Assembly (NCBI RefSeq): GCF_030161255.1
Contig: NZ_BSPX01000015.1
Span: forward strand, 5,059 to 69,058
Source: Zoogloea oryzae
Lineage (GTDB): Bacteria; Pseudomonadota; Gammaproteobacteria; Burkholderiales; Rhodocyclaceae
Direction of reading: 5' to 3'
Length of the DNA stretch: 64,000 bases
In this document: in pieces, positions 39,946 through 50,876 of the stretch
Layout: every line of letters begins with the position of its first letter
Position numbering within the stretch: position 1 is the stretch's first letter
Notes under the pieces: generated by a model
Seen by the model: the letters and a program-made list of their open reading frames with translations, nothing else
What the model was told of the DNA's origin: nothing
Databases searched by the model: none
Position numbers and translations under genes: made by a program

Positions 39946-40434
39946 ATGGGTGCTTTGAAAGATTACGTAGGAAGCCTCTTCCTCAAGGAATTGCTCAAGG
40001 GTATGGCGCTTACCGGGCGCCACCTCTTCGCGCGGAAGATTACTGTCCAGTATCCGGATGAGAAGACGCCGCAGAGTCCGCGTTTCCGGGGGCTTCATGC
40101 GCTGCGACGTTATCCGAATGGCGAGGAGCGCTGTATCGCATGCAAGCTTTGTGAGGCGGTTTGCCCGGCAATGGCAATCACGATCGAATCGGATGTTCGG
40201 GACGACGGTTCGCGTCGGACCACCCGTTACGACATCGATCTGACGAAGTGCATCTTCTGCGGTTTTTGTGAAGAAGCCTGTCCGGTCGATGCAATCGTGG
40301 AAACCCGGATTTTCGAGTACCACGGTGAGAAGCGCGGGGATCTCTACTACACGAAGCAGATGCTTTTAGCGGTCGGAGATAAGTACGAGTCGCAAATTGC
40401 AAAGGATCGCGAGACCGACTCTCGCTATCGCTGA
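39946..40434 (+). CDS. nuoI: NADH-quinone oxidoreductase subunit I
   Basis: Ferredoxin-like subunit with clusters N6a and N6b, 162 residues. Both ligand sets are intact: CIACKLCEAVCP and CIFCGFCEEACP. Electrons pass from here to N2 on NuoB. Confidence 0.98.
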   Translation: MGALKDYVGSLFLKELLKGMALTGRHLFARKITVQYPDEKTPQSPRFRGLHALRRYPNGEERCIACKLCEAVCPAMAITIESDVRDDGSRRTTRYDIDLTKCIFCGFCEEACPVDAIVETRIFEYHGEKRGDLYYTKQMLLAVGDKYESQIAKDRETDSRYR

Positions 40435-40473
40435 TAGAAGCTCGAGCTGTCTTACATCGAAACGGACGCGGTC

Positions 40474-41076
40474 ATGGATTTTCAGACGGTTGTATTTTAT
40501 TTCTTCTCCGCTGTGATGGTTCTGGCGTCGCTCAGAGTCATTACCGCCAGGAATCCGGTGCATGCGGCGCTCTTTCTTGTGCTCGCTTTTTTCAGCGCCG
40601 GCGGTATCTGGATGCTCTTGCACGCAGAGTTCCTGGCCATTGCACTGGTGATGGTTTACGTCGGTGCAGTTATGGTTCTCTTCCTGTTCGTCGTGATGAT
40701 GCTCGACATCAATCTTGAGCGCATTCGGCAGGGGTTCTGGAGCTACTTGCCCGTTGGCGCGCTGGTTGGCGTGTTGATGGTAGTCGAAATGATCATGGTT
40801 CTCGGTGGGCGTTATTTTGGTCTGGAAGGAATGCCTGAACCGGGCCCCGCGCCGGCTGGCTACAGCAACACCAAGGAACTCGGGCGTCTGATCTACACGG
40901 ATTATGTATACCCGTTTGAGCTTGCCTCAATTGTTTTGCTCGTAGCTATGGTGGCCGCAGTGGCGCTGACGCTTCGCAAGAGAAAGAATGTCAAGAAGGT
41001 CGATCCTGCGCAGCAGATTTCCGTTAAGCGTGACGATCGGGTTCGCATTGTGTCGATGACTTCGGAAAAGCGTTAA
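40474..41076 (+). CDS. nuoJ: NADH-quinone oxidoreductase subunit J
   Basis: Membrane subunit next to NuoH, 200 residues with five helices and a charged C-terminal tail. The conserved third helix region AIALVMVYVGAVMVLFLFVV, where the pi-bulge occurs in complex I structures, is clear. Confidence 0.96.
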   Translation: MDFQTVVFYFFSAVMVLASLRVITARNPVHAALFLVLAFFSAGGIWMLLHAEFLAIALVMVYVGAVMVLFLFVVMMLDINLERIRQGFWSYLPVGALVGVLMVVEMIMVLGGRYFGLEGMPEPGPAPAGYSNTKELGRLIYTDYVYPFELASIVLLVAMVAAVALTLRKRKNVKKVDPAQQISVKRDDRVRIVSMTSEKR

Positions 41077-41109
41077 GTCAGCTAGCGATCGTCCAGGAAG
41101 GGAAACCAG

Positions 41110-41415
41110 ATGCTTTCGTTGTCTCATTATTTGATATTGGGCGCCATTTTGTTCGCCATCAGTGTGGTCGGTATCTTTCTGAACAGAAAGAACTTGATCG
41201 TTCTGCTCATGGCGATCGAGTTGATGTTGCTGGCTGTTAATTTGAATTTCGTAGCGTTCTCTTACTATCTCGGGGATGCCGCGGGGCAGATTTTTGTATT
41301 TTTCATCTTGACGGTCGCGGCTGCAGAGTCTGCTATCGGGTTGGCGATTCTGGTTGCTTTGTTCCGGAACCTGCGCACGATTCATGTCGATGATCTGGAC
41401 AGTCTCAAGGGATAA
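41110..41415 (+). CDS. nuoK: NADH-quinone oxidoreductase subunit K
   Basis: Small membrane subunit (ND4L type), 101 residues with three helices. It carries the two conserved buried glutamates: in LMAIELMLLAVNL and in VAAAESAIGLAI. Confidence 0.97.
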   Translation: MLSLSHYLILGAILFAISVVGIFLNRKNLIVLLMAIELMLLAVNLNFVAFSYYLGDAAGQIFVFFILTVAAAESAIGLAILVALFRNLRTIHVDDLDSLKG

Positions 41416-41427
41416 GGAAGCTTTTCG

Positions 41428-43470
41428 ATGACAGGGATTCAGAAGCTCTATCTGCTCGTACCTCTTGCCCCGCTGTTCGGGGCAATTGTGGCGGGTCTGT
41501 TCGGCAAGGCCATTGGGCGTGCAGGTGCCCACACCGTGACAATTCTCGGTGTTGCTGTTGCATTTGTTGCGTCGATCTTCATCTACCAGGATGTTGCCGC
41601 GGGGAACGTGTTCAACGGGACTCTCTACACTTGGGCGACCTCTGGAGCCCTGAAGCTTGAAGTTGGCTTCCTTGTGGATTCGCTCACTGTGATGATGATG
41701 CTCGTCGTCACCTTTGTGTCGCTCATGGTGCACATCTACACCATTGGTTACATGTCCGAGGATCCCGGCTACCAGCGATTCTTCAGCTACATCTCGCTGT
41801 TCACCTTCTCGATGCTTATGCTGGTCATGTCTAACAACTTCCTTCAGCTGTTCTTCGGCTGGGAAGCAGTTGGCCTGGTTTCGTATCTGCTTATCGGTTT
41901 CTGGTACACGAGGCCGACTGCGATTTTCGCAAACATGAAGGCGTTTCTTGTCAATCGTGTTGGCGACTTCGGTTTCCTGCTCGGTATTGGTCTCGTTGCC
42001 GCTTACGCGGGAACGCTGAACTACGCCGAGGTTTTTGCCAAGAGCCCCGAGCTTGTCTCGATGGTCGTCCCGGAAACGGGCTGGCCGCTGATCACTGCCA
42101 TCTGTATCGGTCTGTTCATTGGTGCAATGGGCAAGTCGGCCCAGGTTCCTCTGCACGTTTGGCTGCCGGATTCGATGGAGGGTCCGACCCCGATCTCTGC
42201 ACTCATCCATGCGGCAACGATGGTGACCGCTGGCATCTTCATGGTTGCCCGGATGTCCCCGCTGTTCGAGCTCTCCGAGACCGCACTGTCGTTTGTTTTG
42301 GTGATTGGCGCGACGACTGCGCTGTTCATGGGCTTCCTTGGGATCGTTCAGAACGACATCAAGCGCGTCGTCGCTTACTCGACGCTCTCTCAGCTTGGCT
42401 ACATGACGGTTGCTCTCGGTGTTTCGGCGTATTCGGCGGCAGTTTTCCATCTGATGACCCACGCATTCTTCAAGGCGCTGCTGTTCCTCGGTGCCGGTTC
42501 CGTGATCATCGGGATGCACCATGATCAGGACATGCGGAACATGGGTGGTCTGTGGAAGTACATGCCTATCACCTGGTTCACGTCTCTAGTCGGTTCGCTT
42601 GCGCTGATTGGTTTCCCGTTTCTGTCGGGCTTCTATTCCAAGGACACGATTATTGAAGCTGTGGCGCTGTCTCACATCCCTGGGGCTGGCTACGCATACT
42701 TCTGTGTGATCGCGGGTGTCTTCGTAACCGCGTTCTACTCGTTCCGGATGTATTTCCTGGTCTTTCACGGCGAGGAGCGGTTCGGGCACCCCCATGATCA
42801 TGCTGAGCACGCGGCCGATGAACATCATGCCGACGCACACGATGAGCATGATGCCGGTGGTGACGATCACCACCACGGCCTTGCTCCGGGCCAGAAGCCG
42901 CATGAGTCCCCGTGGGTTGTGACCTTGCCGCTGGTGCTGCTGGCGATCCCGTCGATGCTGATCGGTTTCGTTACGATCGAGCCGATGTTGTTCGGTGGTT
43001 TCTTCAAGGGTGTGATCCACTTTGCAGAGCATCACCACGCTATGGCTGAGCTCGGTGAGGAGTTCCATGGGGCCGTTGGTATGGCGCTGCATGGTTTCAC
43101 TTCGCTGCCGTTCTTCCTCGCGATGAGTGGAGTTGTTGTTGCCTTCGTCTTCTACATGGTTGCGCCTTCAATTCCGGCTGCAATCATGAAGACCTTCAAG
43201 CCGATTCATACGCTGCTCGAGAACAAGTACTACTTCGATAAGTTCAATGAAGTTGTTTTCGCAGGTGGCGCTCGTCTCCTCGGTAAGGGGCTCTGGAAGA
43301 TTGGCGATCAGACGCTGATTGACGGAATGGTGGTAAACGGTTCGGCCAAGGCTGTTGGTCTTATCGCTCAGCTTTCGCGGTTGTTCCAGAGCGGGCATAT
43401 CTACCAGTACGCGTTTTCGATGATCATCGGGGTGTTTGTGTTGCTGACCTTCTGGTTCAGCCGCGGTTGA
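41428..43470 (+). CDS. nuoL: NADH-quinone oxidoreductase subunit L, with His-rich loop
   Basis: Distal antiporter-like proton pump subunit with the long lateral helix, 680 residues. The proton_antipo_M core is clear (GWEAVGLVSYLLIGFW, HVWLPDSMEGPTPISALIHAATMV). Between the core and the C-terminal helices, about residues 450-486 contain eleven histidines mixed with Asp and Glu (for example DEHHADAHDEHD), longer than in E. coli NuoL. The lateral helix and anchor helix follow. Confidence 0.97.
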   Translation: MTGIQKLYLLVPLAPLFGAIVAGLFGKAIGRAGAHTVTILGVAVAFVASIFIYQDVAAGNVFNGTLYTWATSGALKLEVGFLVDSLTVMMMLVVTFVSLMVHIYTIGYMSEDPGYQRFFSYISLFTFSMLMLVMSNNFLQLFFGWEAVGLVSYLLIGFWYTRPTAIFANMKAFLVNRVGDFGFLLGIGLVAAYAGTLNYAEVFAKSPELVSMVVPETGWPLITAICIGLFIGAMGKSAQVPLHVWLPDSMEGPTPISALIHAATMVTAGIFMVARMSPLFELSETALSFVLVIGATTALFMGFLGIVQNDIKRVVAYSTLSQLGYMTVALGVSAYSAAVFHLMTHAFFKALLFLGAGSVIIGMHHDQDMRNMGGLWKYMPITWFTSLVGSLALIGFPFLSGFYSKDTIIEAVALSHIPGAGYAYFCVIAGVFVTAFYSFRMYFLVFHGEERFGHPHDHAEHAADEHHADAHDEHDAGGDDHHHGLAPGQKPHESPWVVTLPLVLLAIPSMLIGFVTIEPMLFGGFFKGVIHFAEHHHAMAELGEEFHGAVGMALHGFTSLPFFLAMSGVVVAFVFYMVAPSIPAAIMKTFKPIHTLLENKYYFDKFNEVVFAGGARLLGKGLWKIGDQTLIDGMVVNGSAKAVGLIAQLSRLFQSGHIYQYAFSMIIGVFVLLTFWFSRG

Positions 43471-43551
43471 TCAGAGCCAGTCGTGGTAATGCGTAACTAA
43501 GAGATTTAGGACTTTTGCGCTGCAATTGAGTGCTTAGAACGGACAGTTGAG

Positions 43552-45039
43552 ATGACGGGTAATCCTATTCCATTCCTTAGCCTTGCGATCTGGGTCCCGA
43601 TCGTTGGTGGGTTGCTGACACTTGCGACGGGTTCTGATCGTAATGCCTCGGCCGCGAGGTTCTTGGCGTTGCTTTCTGCCTTGGCAGGTCTGGCGGTAAG
43701 CATTCCGCTGTACACGTCGTTTGATGTTACGACCAGCGCCATGCAGTTCGTGGAGTCCTACCCATGGATTCCTCGCTTCAACATTAACTACGTTCTAGGG
43801 GTGGATGGCATTTCCGTGCTGTTCGTTCTGCTGAACAGTTTCATCACTGTGATTGTTGTTGTGGCTGGCTGGGAAGTGATTCAGGAGAAGGTCGCGCAGT
43901 ACATGGCCGGTTTCCTGATCATGTCTGGTTTGATCAACGGGATCTTCAGCGCTCTTGATGGTGTGCTGTTTTACGTCTTCTTCGAGGCATCCCTGATTCC
44001 GCTGTTCATCATCATCGGCGTATGGGGCGGACCGAATCGTGTTTACGCCGCGATCAAGTTCTTCCTCTACACGCTTGCCGGCTCGTTGTTGATGCTGGTC
44101 GCTCTGCTGTACCTCTTCATGGAGTCGGGTGGTAGCTTCAGTATCCTCGACTGGCACCAACTGAAGCTGGGTATGGATGTTCAGTCCTTGGTGTTCTGGG
44201 CATTCCTCGTCTCGTTTGCGGTCAAGGTCCCGATGTTCCCGGTGCATACTTGGCTGCCGGATGCTCACGTTGAAGCCCCGACCGGCGGTTCGATCGTTCT
44301 GGCGGCGATCGGCCTCAAGCTGGGTGCATACGGTTTCCTTCGGTTTTCCCTGCCGATTGCGCCGGATGCCAGCCATGCCTTTGCGCCGATGATGATCACG
44401 CTGTCGCTGATTGCGGTGATCTACATCGGGTTCGTCGCGCTGGTTCAGACGGACATGAAGAAGCTGGTTGCTTATTCTTCGATCTCGCACATGGGCTTCG
44501 TGACGCTGGGCTTCTTCATCTTCAATCCGCTTGGTGTTGAGGGTGCGCTGGTTCAGATGATTTCCCACGGGTTTGTGTCGGGCGCCATGTTTGCGTGTAT
44601 CGGTGTGCTGTATGACCGGATGCACTCTCGCCAGATCGCGGATTACGGCGGCGTTGTGAATGTGATGCCGAAATTCGCTGCGCTGTTCATGCTGTTTGCG
44701 ATGGCTAACTCCGGCTTGCCCGCGACATCCGGTTTTGTCGGCGAGTTCATGGTTGCGCTTGGCGCGGTGCAGTTCAACTTCTGGGTGGGCTTTGCTGCTG
44801 CGACGACCCTGATCGTCGGTGCCGCTTACACCCTCTGGATGTACAAGCGCGTGGTGTTCGGTGCGATCGGCAATCATCATGTGGCCGAGCTTACCGACAT
44901 CAACAATCGAGAGTTTGTGTTCCTTCTCGTCTTAGCTGTTTGCGTCCTCGTGATGGGTATCTATCCCTTCCCCGTCACGGAAGTTATGCATGCGTCGGTC
45001 AATGATCTGCTCAAGCACGTTGCTACCAGCAAGCTTTGA
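43552..45039 (+). CDS. nuoM: NADH-quinone oxidoreductase subunit M
   Basis: Antiporter-like proton pump subunit, 495 residues and about fourteen helices. Key residues are in FFEASLIPLFIIIGVWGG (Glu) and KVPMFPVHTWLPDAHVEAPT (Lys and His). An 81-base gap separates it from nuoL, the largest in the operon; no terminator was seen in it. Confidence 0.97.
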   Translation: MTGNPIPFLSLAIWVPIVGGLLTLATGSDRNASAARFLALLSALAGLAVSIPLYTSFDVTTSAMQFVESYPWIPRFNINYVLGVDGISVLFVLLNSFITVIVVVAGWEVIQEKVAQYMAGFLIMSGLINGIFSALDGVLFYVFFEASLIPLFIIIGVWGGPNRVYAAIKFFLYTLAGSLLMLVALLYLFMESGGSFSILDWHQLKLGMDVQSLVFWAFLVSFAVKVPMFPVHTWLPDAHVEAPTGGSIVLAAIGLKLGAYGFLRFSLPIAPDASHAFAPMMITLSLIAVIYIGFVALVQTDMKKLVAYSSISHMGFVTLGFFIFNPLGVEGALVQMISHGFVSGAMFACIGVLYDRMHSRQIADYGGVVNVMPKFAALFMLFAMANSGLPATSGFVGEFMVALGAVQFNFWVGFAAATTLIVGAAYTLWMYKRVVFGAIGNHHVAELTDINNREFVFLLVLAVCVLVMGIYPFPVTEVMHASVNDLLKHVATSKL

Positions 45040-45078
45040 TCCAAATCGCGAAAGATCCCTTAGGACTGTGGCGTTGAT

Positions 45079-46545
45079 ATGAACTTTGTGATTCCCGATT
45101 TCTATCCAGCAGCAGCAGAGTTGTTTGTTGTTGCGATGTCGTTTGTTGTTCTCATGGCGGGAACCTTCGCCAAGGACTCCAAGGGCTTGGCGTACTATTT
45201 GACGCAGCTGACGCTTATCGGGGCGGGCGCCATTACTCTGTTTTCGATGGACGGTCAGGTTGGATTCACGTTCAGCAACATGTACGTGGACGACTTGATG
45301 GGCGATTTCCTCAAGCTGATGCTGTATTTCGCCGTGGCGGTCGTCCTGCTGTACTCCCGTGGGTACATGATCGATCGTCGCATGGAGACGACCGAGTATT
45401 ACGTCCTGGCGATCTACGCGACCCTCGGCATGATGGTCATGATCGCGGCCAACCACTTCCTGACGCTTTATCTCGGTCTGGAGCTGTTGTCCCTGTCCCT
45501 GTATGCGATGGTCGCCCTTCAGCGTGACTCCGCTCGGGCGACTGAAGCAGCGATGAAGTATTTCGTCCTGGGTGCGCTGGCTTCCGGTCTGCTGCTTTAC
45601 GGCATTTCGATGCTTTACGGTGCCACTGGTACGTTGGAAATTTCCGGTGTTGCACAGGCTGTCTATCATCAGGCGGCCAACAAGAACGTCCTGATGTTCG
45701 GTCTGGTGTTTGTCGTGGCTGGTCTTGCGTTCAAGCTGGGTGTCGTTCCGTTCCACATGTGGATCCCGGACGTCTATCACGGCGCGCCCACTTCGGTGAC
45801 GCTCATGATCGCCTCGGCGCCCAAGCTGGCTGCGTTCGGCATGGCGATGCGCCTGCTGGTGAATGGCCTGTTCGAGCTTGCTGATCAATGGCAGTCGATG
45901 CTGATGTTCCTGGGCGTGCTGTCGATCGTTCTGGGTAACCTCGCCGCCATCGCGCAGACGAACATCAAGCGCATGCTCGGTTACTCGGGTATCTCGCACA
46001 TGGGCTTCATGCTGCTCGGCCTGATGTCCGGCGTGGTGGGTGGTGATCGGCATTTCGCACTGAACGCCTACAGCTCGTCGATGTTCTATGTCGTTTCGTA
46101 TGTGCTGATGACCCTGGGTGCCTTCGGTGTCCTGATCCTGCTGTCCCGTGCCGGGTTTGAAGCGGAGAACATCGACGACTTCAAGGGGCTGAACAAGCGG
46201 AATTCCTGGTTCGCCGGGGTGATGGCGATGGTCATGTTCTCGATGGCCGGTATCCCGTTCTTCATTGGCTTCTTTGCCAAGTTCTCCGTGCTTCAGGCTG
46301 TGGTTGCAGCCCGTTACTACTGGGTTGCCGTGCTTGCGGTGGTGATGTCCCTCATCGGCGCGTTCTACTACCTCCGTGTGGTCAAGGTGATGTTCTTCGA
46401 CGAACCGGCCGACGCGACCCCGATCAATGCCCCGGCTGACATGCGCGTGCTGCTGTCGATGAATGGCGTTGCCGTTGCGGTGCTCGGGCTCGTGCCGCAG
46501 GCGCTGATGTCGCTCTGCGCGTACTCGCTGCTTGGCTCGCTGTAA
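45079..46545 (+). CDS. nuoN: NADH-quinone oxidoreductase subunit N
   Basis: Antiporter-like proton pump subunit, 488 residues. Family segments are LGLELLSLSLYAMVAL (Glu) and FKLGVVPFHMWIPDVYHGAPTS (Lys). It is the last structural subunit of the operon. Confidence 0.97.
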   Translation: MNFVIPDFYPAAAELFVVAMSFVVLMAGTFAKDSKGLAYYLTQLTLIGAGAITLFSMDGQVGFTFSNMYVDDLMGDFLKLMLYFAVAVVLLYSRGYMIDRRMETTEYYVLAIYATLGMMVMIAANHFLTLYLGLELLSLSLYAMVALQRDSARATEAAMKYFVLGALASGLLLYGISMLYGATGTLEISGVAQAVYHQAANKNVLMFGLVFVVAGLAFKLGVVPFHMWIPDVYHGAPTSVTLMIASAPKLAAFGMAMRLLVNGLFELADQWQSMLMFLGVLSIVLGNLAAIAQTNIKRMLGYSGISHMGFMLLGLMSGVVGGDRHFALNAYSSSMFYVVSYVLMTLGAFGVLILLSRAGFEAENIDDFKGLNKRNSWFAGVMAMVMFSMAGIPFFIGFFAKFSVLQAVVAARYYWVAVLAVVMSLIGAFYYLRVVKVMFFDEPADATPINAPADMRVLLSMNGVAVAVLGLVPQALMSLCAYSLLGSL

Positions 46546-46566
46546 TCTTCGACGTTCGAGATTATC

Positions 46567-46863
46567 TTGTTCTACGCTGTTTTCTCGGTGCTGGTTGGGC
46601 TGGTGAATGCGATCTTCGTCAGTGATCGCTTCTTTGGCCTAGTCAGGCTGGGAGGTGGGGGCAAGGGAGTCGGGGGCCGTTTGCTTGAGTTGGCGGTCAT
46701 CGCAACTGCGCTGATGTTCGGGTTGCGCCTGCTTGAGGCCAGTTCACATGGCTCGGCGTACAGTCAGGGATGGGAGTTTTACGCAATTACAGGCTGCGTA
46801 ATGCTGGTGGCAGTATTTCCGGGCTTCGTGTATCGCTATCTCTGGAAACGAAGTGCGGCTTGA
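46567..46863 (+). CDS. DUF2818 family membrane protein
   Basis: A 98-residue protein with three predicted helices (about 2-20, 41-58, 69-91). DUF2818 genes sit directly after nuoN in many betaproteobacteria, which suggests a link to complex I, but no role is established. The start codon appears to be TTG 46567 with only a weak ribosome site. A terminator follows. Confidence 0.85.
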   Translation: MFYAVFSVLVGLVNAIFVSDRFFGLVRLGGGGKGVGGRLLELAVIATALMFGLRLLEASSHGSAYSQGWEFYAITGCVMLVAVFPGFVYRYLWKRSAA

Positions 46864-46879
46864 TCGTTTCACAACAACA

Positions 46880-46906
46880 CCCGGGAACCTCCCGGGTTTT
46901 GTTTTC
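46880..46906 (+). terminator. Intrinsic terminator of the nuo operon
   Basis: CCCGGGA (46880-46886) pairs with TCCCGGG (46890-46896) around a 3-base loop and is followed by TTTTGTTTT. The remaining 176 bases before the next gene show no other clear structure apart from a possible TAGAAT -10 element near 46994. Confidence 0.85.
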
Positions 46907-47082
46907 AGGCAGCCGGGTTATCGATTTGGGTCAAGTTTCGCCGCTGGAACCCGTTGAGAATCTGGCTAGTGGTGGTTCAACCCGGGCCTAGATGCCTCCT
47001 GTTAGAATTGAACGAATGTTGTCCGGTTCGTCAGTTCTGGCGAGTTGTCCTGAGTTTCATTCAACAAAGTCCGTAATCGCTC

Positions 47083-47376
47083 ATGATTCAAAAAGCTGAA
47101 AATTTTGTGATTGTTGGGAGAACAAGCGACGGCAGGACTTTTCGGCCGAGTGATTGGGCGGACCGGCTGTGCGGGATCATGTCGGTTTTCGGTTCGGATA
47201 ACCGGATGACTTATTCGCCTTATGTGCGGCCGGCCTGTAATCTGAGGGGTGACAAGACGGTTCTCGTCGATGCGAAGATTCACGACATCGAGCCACTCGC
47301 GTATAACTTCCTGCGCAATTTTGCGAAGGACAATGATCTGCAGGTTGAAACGCTGCCAGACAGCTATTTTGATTGA
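47083..47376 (+). CDS. DUF3579 family protein
   Basis: A 97-residue soluble protein. The order GKTFRPSDWAERLCGxMS (here GRTFRPSDWADRLCGIMS), MTYSPYVRP and DIEPLAYNFLRNFAKDNDL matches DUF3579, a family restricted mainly to betaproteobacteria with no assigned function. It appears to be a single-gene unit with terminators on both sides. Confidence 0.88.
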   Translation: MIQKAENFVIVGRTSDGRTFRPSDWADRLCGIMSVFGSDNRMTYSPYVRPACNLRGDKTVLVDAKIHDIEPLAYNFLRNFAKDNDLQVETLPDSYFD

Positions 47377-47425
47377 TGGGTTTTCCGCCACGCGCTGTCG
47401 ATGGGGCTTGTGAGGCTGGAATCAG

Positions 47426-47462
47426 AAAGGTAGTGCGATGTTCGCACTACCTTTTTTATTTT
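47426..47462. terminator. Bidirectional intrinsic terminator
   Basis: A perfect 13-base-pair stem, AAAGGTAGTGCGA with TCGCACTACCTTT, is followed by a T-rich tract on the plus strand. It sits between the convergent DUF3579 and decarboxylase genes. The T run overlaps the decarboxylase stop codon. Confidence 0.9.
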
Positions 47463-48702
47463 CAGAGCAGGATCTCGACGACATCGGGATGGCTGAGGAA
47501 ACCGCGCGGGCTAGCGCTTGCTCCGTAGGCACCGGACTGGAAGATCACGACGAGGTTGTCACGATCACATTCCGGGAGGGGCATCTTCTCGGCGAGGAGG
47601 TCCAGCGGCGTGCAAAGGGGGCCAACGACGGATACCGGCTCGGAAAGCGCTTGATCCATGCAATCACCAATCGTCACCGGGTAGTTTTTCCGGATGACCT
47701 GGCCGAAGTTTCCGGAGGCCGACAGGTGGTGATGCAGGCCGCCATCGGTCACGAGGAAGCAGTGATTGCGTGAAATCTTCTTGTCGAGAACCCGGCAGAC
47801 GTAAATGCCAGCCTCGCCGACGAGGTAGCGCCCGAGTTCGATGACGATCTGTGCTTCTGGGAGCCTGGTTTTCGCGTCGGCCTGAATCTCTGCAAGATTC
47901 GCGGCGATCCCGGTGAGGTCGAGTCGGCGTTCGCCCGGGAAATAGGGAATGCCGAAGCCGCCGCCGAGGTTGAGGAATTTCACGGGCGTCTGCGCGTGCT
48001 CGGCGAGCTTCAGCGCCAGTTCGTAGCTCTTGCGCTGGGCCTCAATGATCGCCTCCGCGCGGAGGTTTTGCGAACCGGCGAAGAGGTGGAAGCCTTCGAA
48101 GCTTAGACCCGCGCCATGGATTTCGGCGAGCGCTTGAGGCACCTGTTCGGCGTCGATGCCGAATTGCTTGGGGCCGCCGCCCATCTTCATCCCGGAGCTC
48201 TTCAGCTCGAAATCCGGATTGACCCGTACCGCCACGCGCACCTGCCAGCCGGTGGCTTGCCGGATTGCACCGAGCTCGCTGATTTCGCGGAACGATTCGA
48301 TGTTGATCAGGATGCCGGCAGCGACCGCCTGGCGGAGCTCCTCATGGCGCTTTCCCGGGCCGGCGAAGCTGATTTCGTGGGGATCTGCGCCGCTGTCGAG
48401 GGCGACCTTCAGTTCGTTGGCGGACGCCACGTCGATGCCATCCACCAGCCTTGCCATGTGGTCGACGAGGGCGGGCATGGGGTTGGCCTTCATCGCGTAA
48501 TGGATCTTGATGCTGGCCGGCAGTGCGGCCCGCAGTGCGGCGACACGCTGGGTCAGCAGCTCGCGGTCGTAGGCGTAGAAGGGCGTCTGGCCAACCCGGG
48601 CAGCGAGGCGGCGAAGGGGGATGTTGCCGATGATGAGTTCGCCGTCCTTGGACCGGAACTGATCCATCGGGGCGTGGGTCGGCTTTTCGCGGGGGGTGTC
48701 GC

Positions 48703-48706
<4 letters not shown>
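47462..48706 (-). CDS. PLP-dependent decarboxylase, exosortase A system-associated
   Basis: Fold-type III (alanine racemase/ornithine-DAP decarboxylase) enzyme of 414 residues. Lys73 in HYAMKANP is the PLP lysine; GGGFGIPYFPGE is the phosphate-binding region; the C-terminal PECDRDNLVVIFQSGAYG supplies the active-site Cys-Asp. It resembles the decarboxylase that accompanies exosortase A (PEP-CTERM) loci; the substrate is unknown. Diaminopimelate decarboxylase (lysA) is a possible alternative, but the neighbouring ligase and carrier protein favour the former. The start overlaps the end of the ligase gene by 4 bases. Confidence 0.88.
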
Positions 48707-50301
<1,595 letters not shown>

Positions 50302-50430
50302 CGATCTTGAAGCGGTTATGGGGTCTGGCCAGCCGGAATCGTGCGCCAGCCCGGTGAATGCACTGTTTTTGACAGCCGCGGAGGGGTGGCGCACGACGTA
50401 GATCACGGTTCAGAATGCGACCTTGTCGCT

Positions 50431-50436
50431 TATAAT
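50431..50436 (+). promoter_or_regulatory. Candidate -10 element of the carrier-protein gene
   Basis: TATAAT at 50431-50436 in the 211-base divergent region. The -35 (around GGTTCA, 50406-50411) is weak. No clear promoter for the leftward ligase gene was recognised. Confidence 0.4.
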
Positions 50437-50512
50437 GATAAAGGCTTGTGCTTGCAAGGTCGCAAGGCGCGGTATCAGGTTTTGCGGTGGGTTTTTCGGA
50501 CTGGAGTGACTT

Positions 50513-50770
50513 TTGGATACGAAGAAGGAAGTGCTGTCGATTCTCGACGAGGTTCTGAGCCTGGGCGGCGCTGCGGCTCAGTTTGATCTCGACACGCCTC
50601 TGCTGGGTGCGCTGCCGGATCTGGATTCGATGGCGGTGGTCGGCCTGATCAACTTCATCGAAGAGCATTTCGGTTTTGTGATCGAGGATGACGAAATCGA
50701 TGGTTCCACCTTCGCTTCCGTGGGCTCTCTGGTCGAGTTCGTGGATGGAAAGCTGGCAGCCCAGGCCTGA
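50513..50770 (+). CDS. Stand-alone acyl carrier protein
   Basis: An 85-residue acidic four-helix carrier protein. The phosphopantetheine attachment Ser is in DLDSMAVVGLI (about residue 41). The TTG start has GGAG (50503-50506) at 6-base spacing. Divergent to the AMP-ligase, it is the probable acceptor of the activated acid. It is clearly distinct from fatty-acid AcpP. Confidence 0.88.
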   Translation: MDTKKEVLSILDEVLSLGGAAAQFDLDTPLLGALPDLDSMAVVGLINFIEEHFGFVIEDDEIDGSTFASVGSLVEFVDGKLAAQA

Positions 50771-50806
50771 TCTGCCGGGCTCCGCGTCGAAGACGCCCTG
50801 AACCAA

Positions 50807-50840
50807 AAAACGCCGGGTCAAGCCCGGCGTTTTGCTTTTG
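50807..50840 (+). terminator. Intrinsic terminator after the carrier-protein gene
   Basis: An 11-base-pair stem, AAAACGCCGGG with CCCGGCGTTTT, around TCAAG, followed by TTTGCTTTT. Being A-rich on the left, it can also serve the leftward nasA transcript, whose stop is at 50877. Confidence 0.85.
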
Positions 50841-50876
50841 GGGCCGCGCAGCGCACGCCGCACGGATTGGCCCGGA

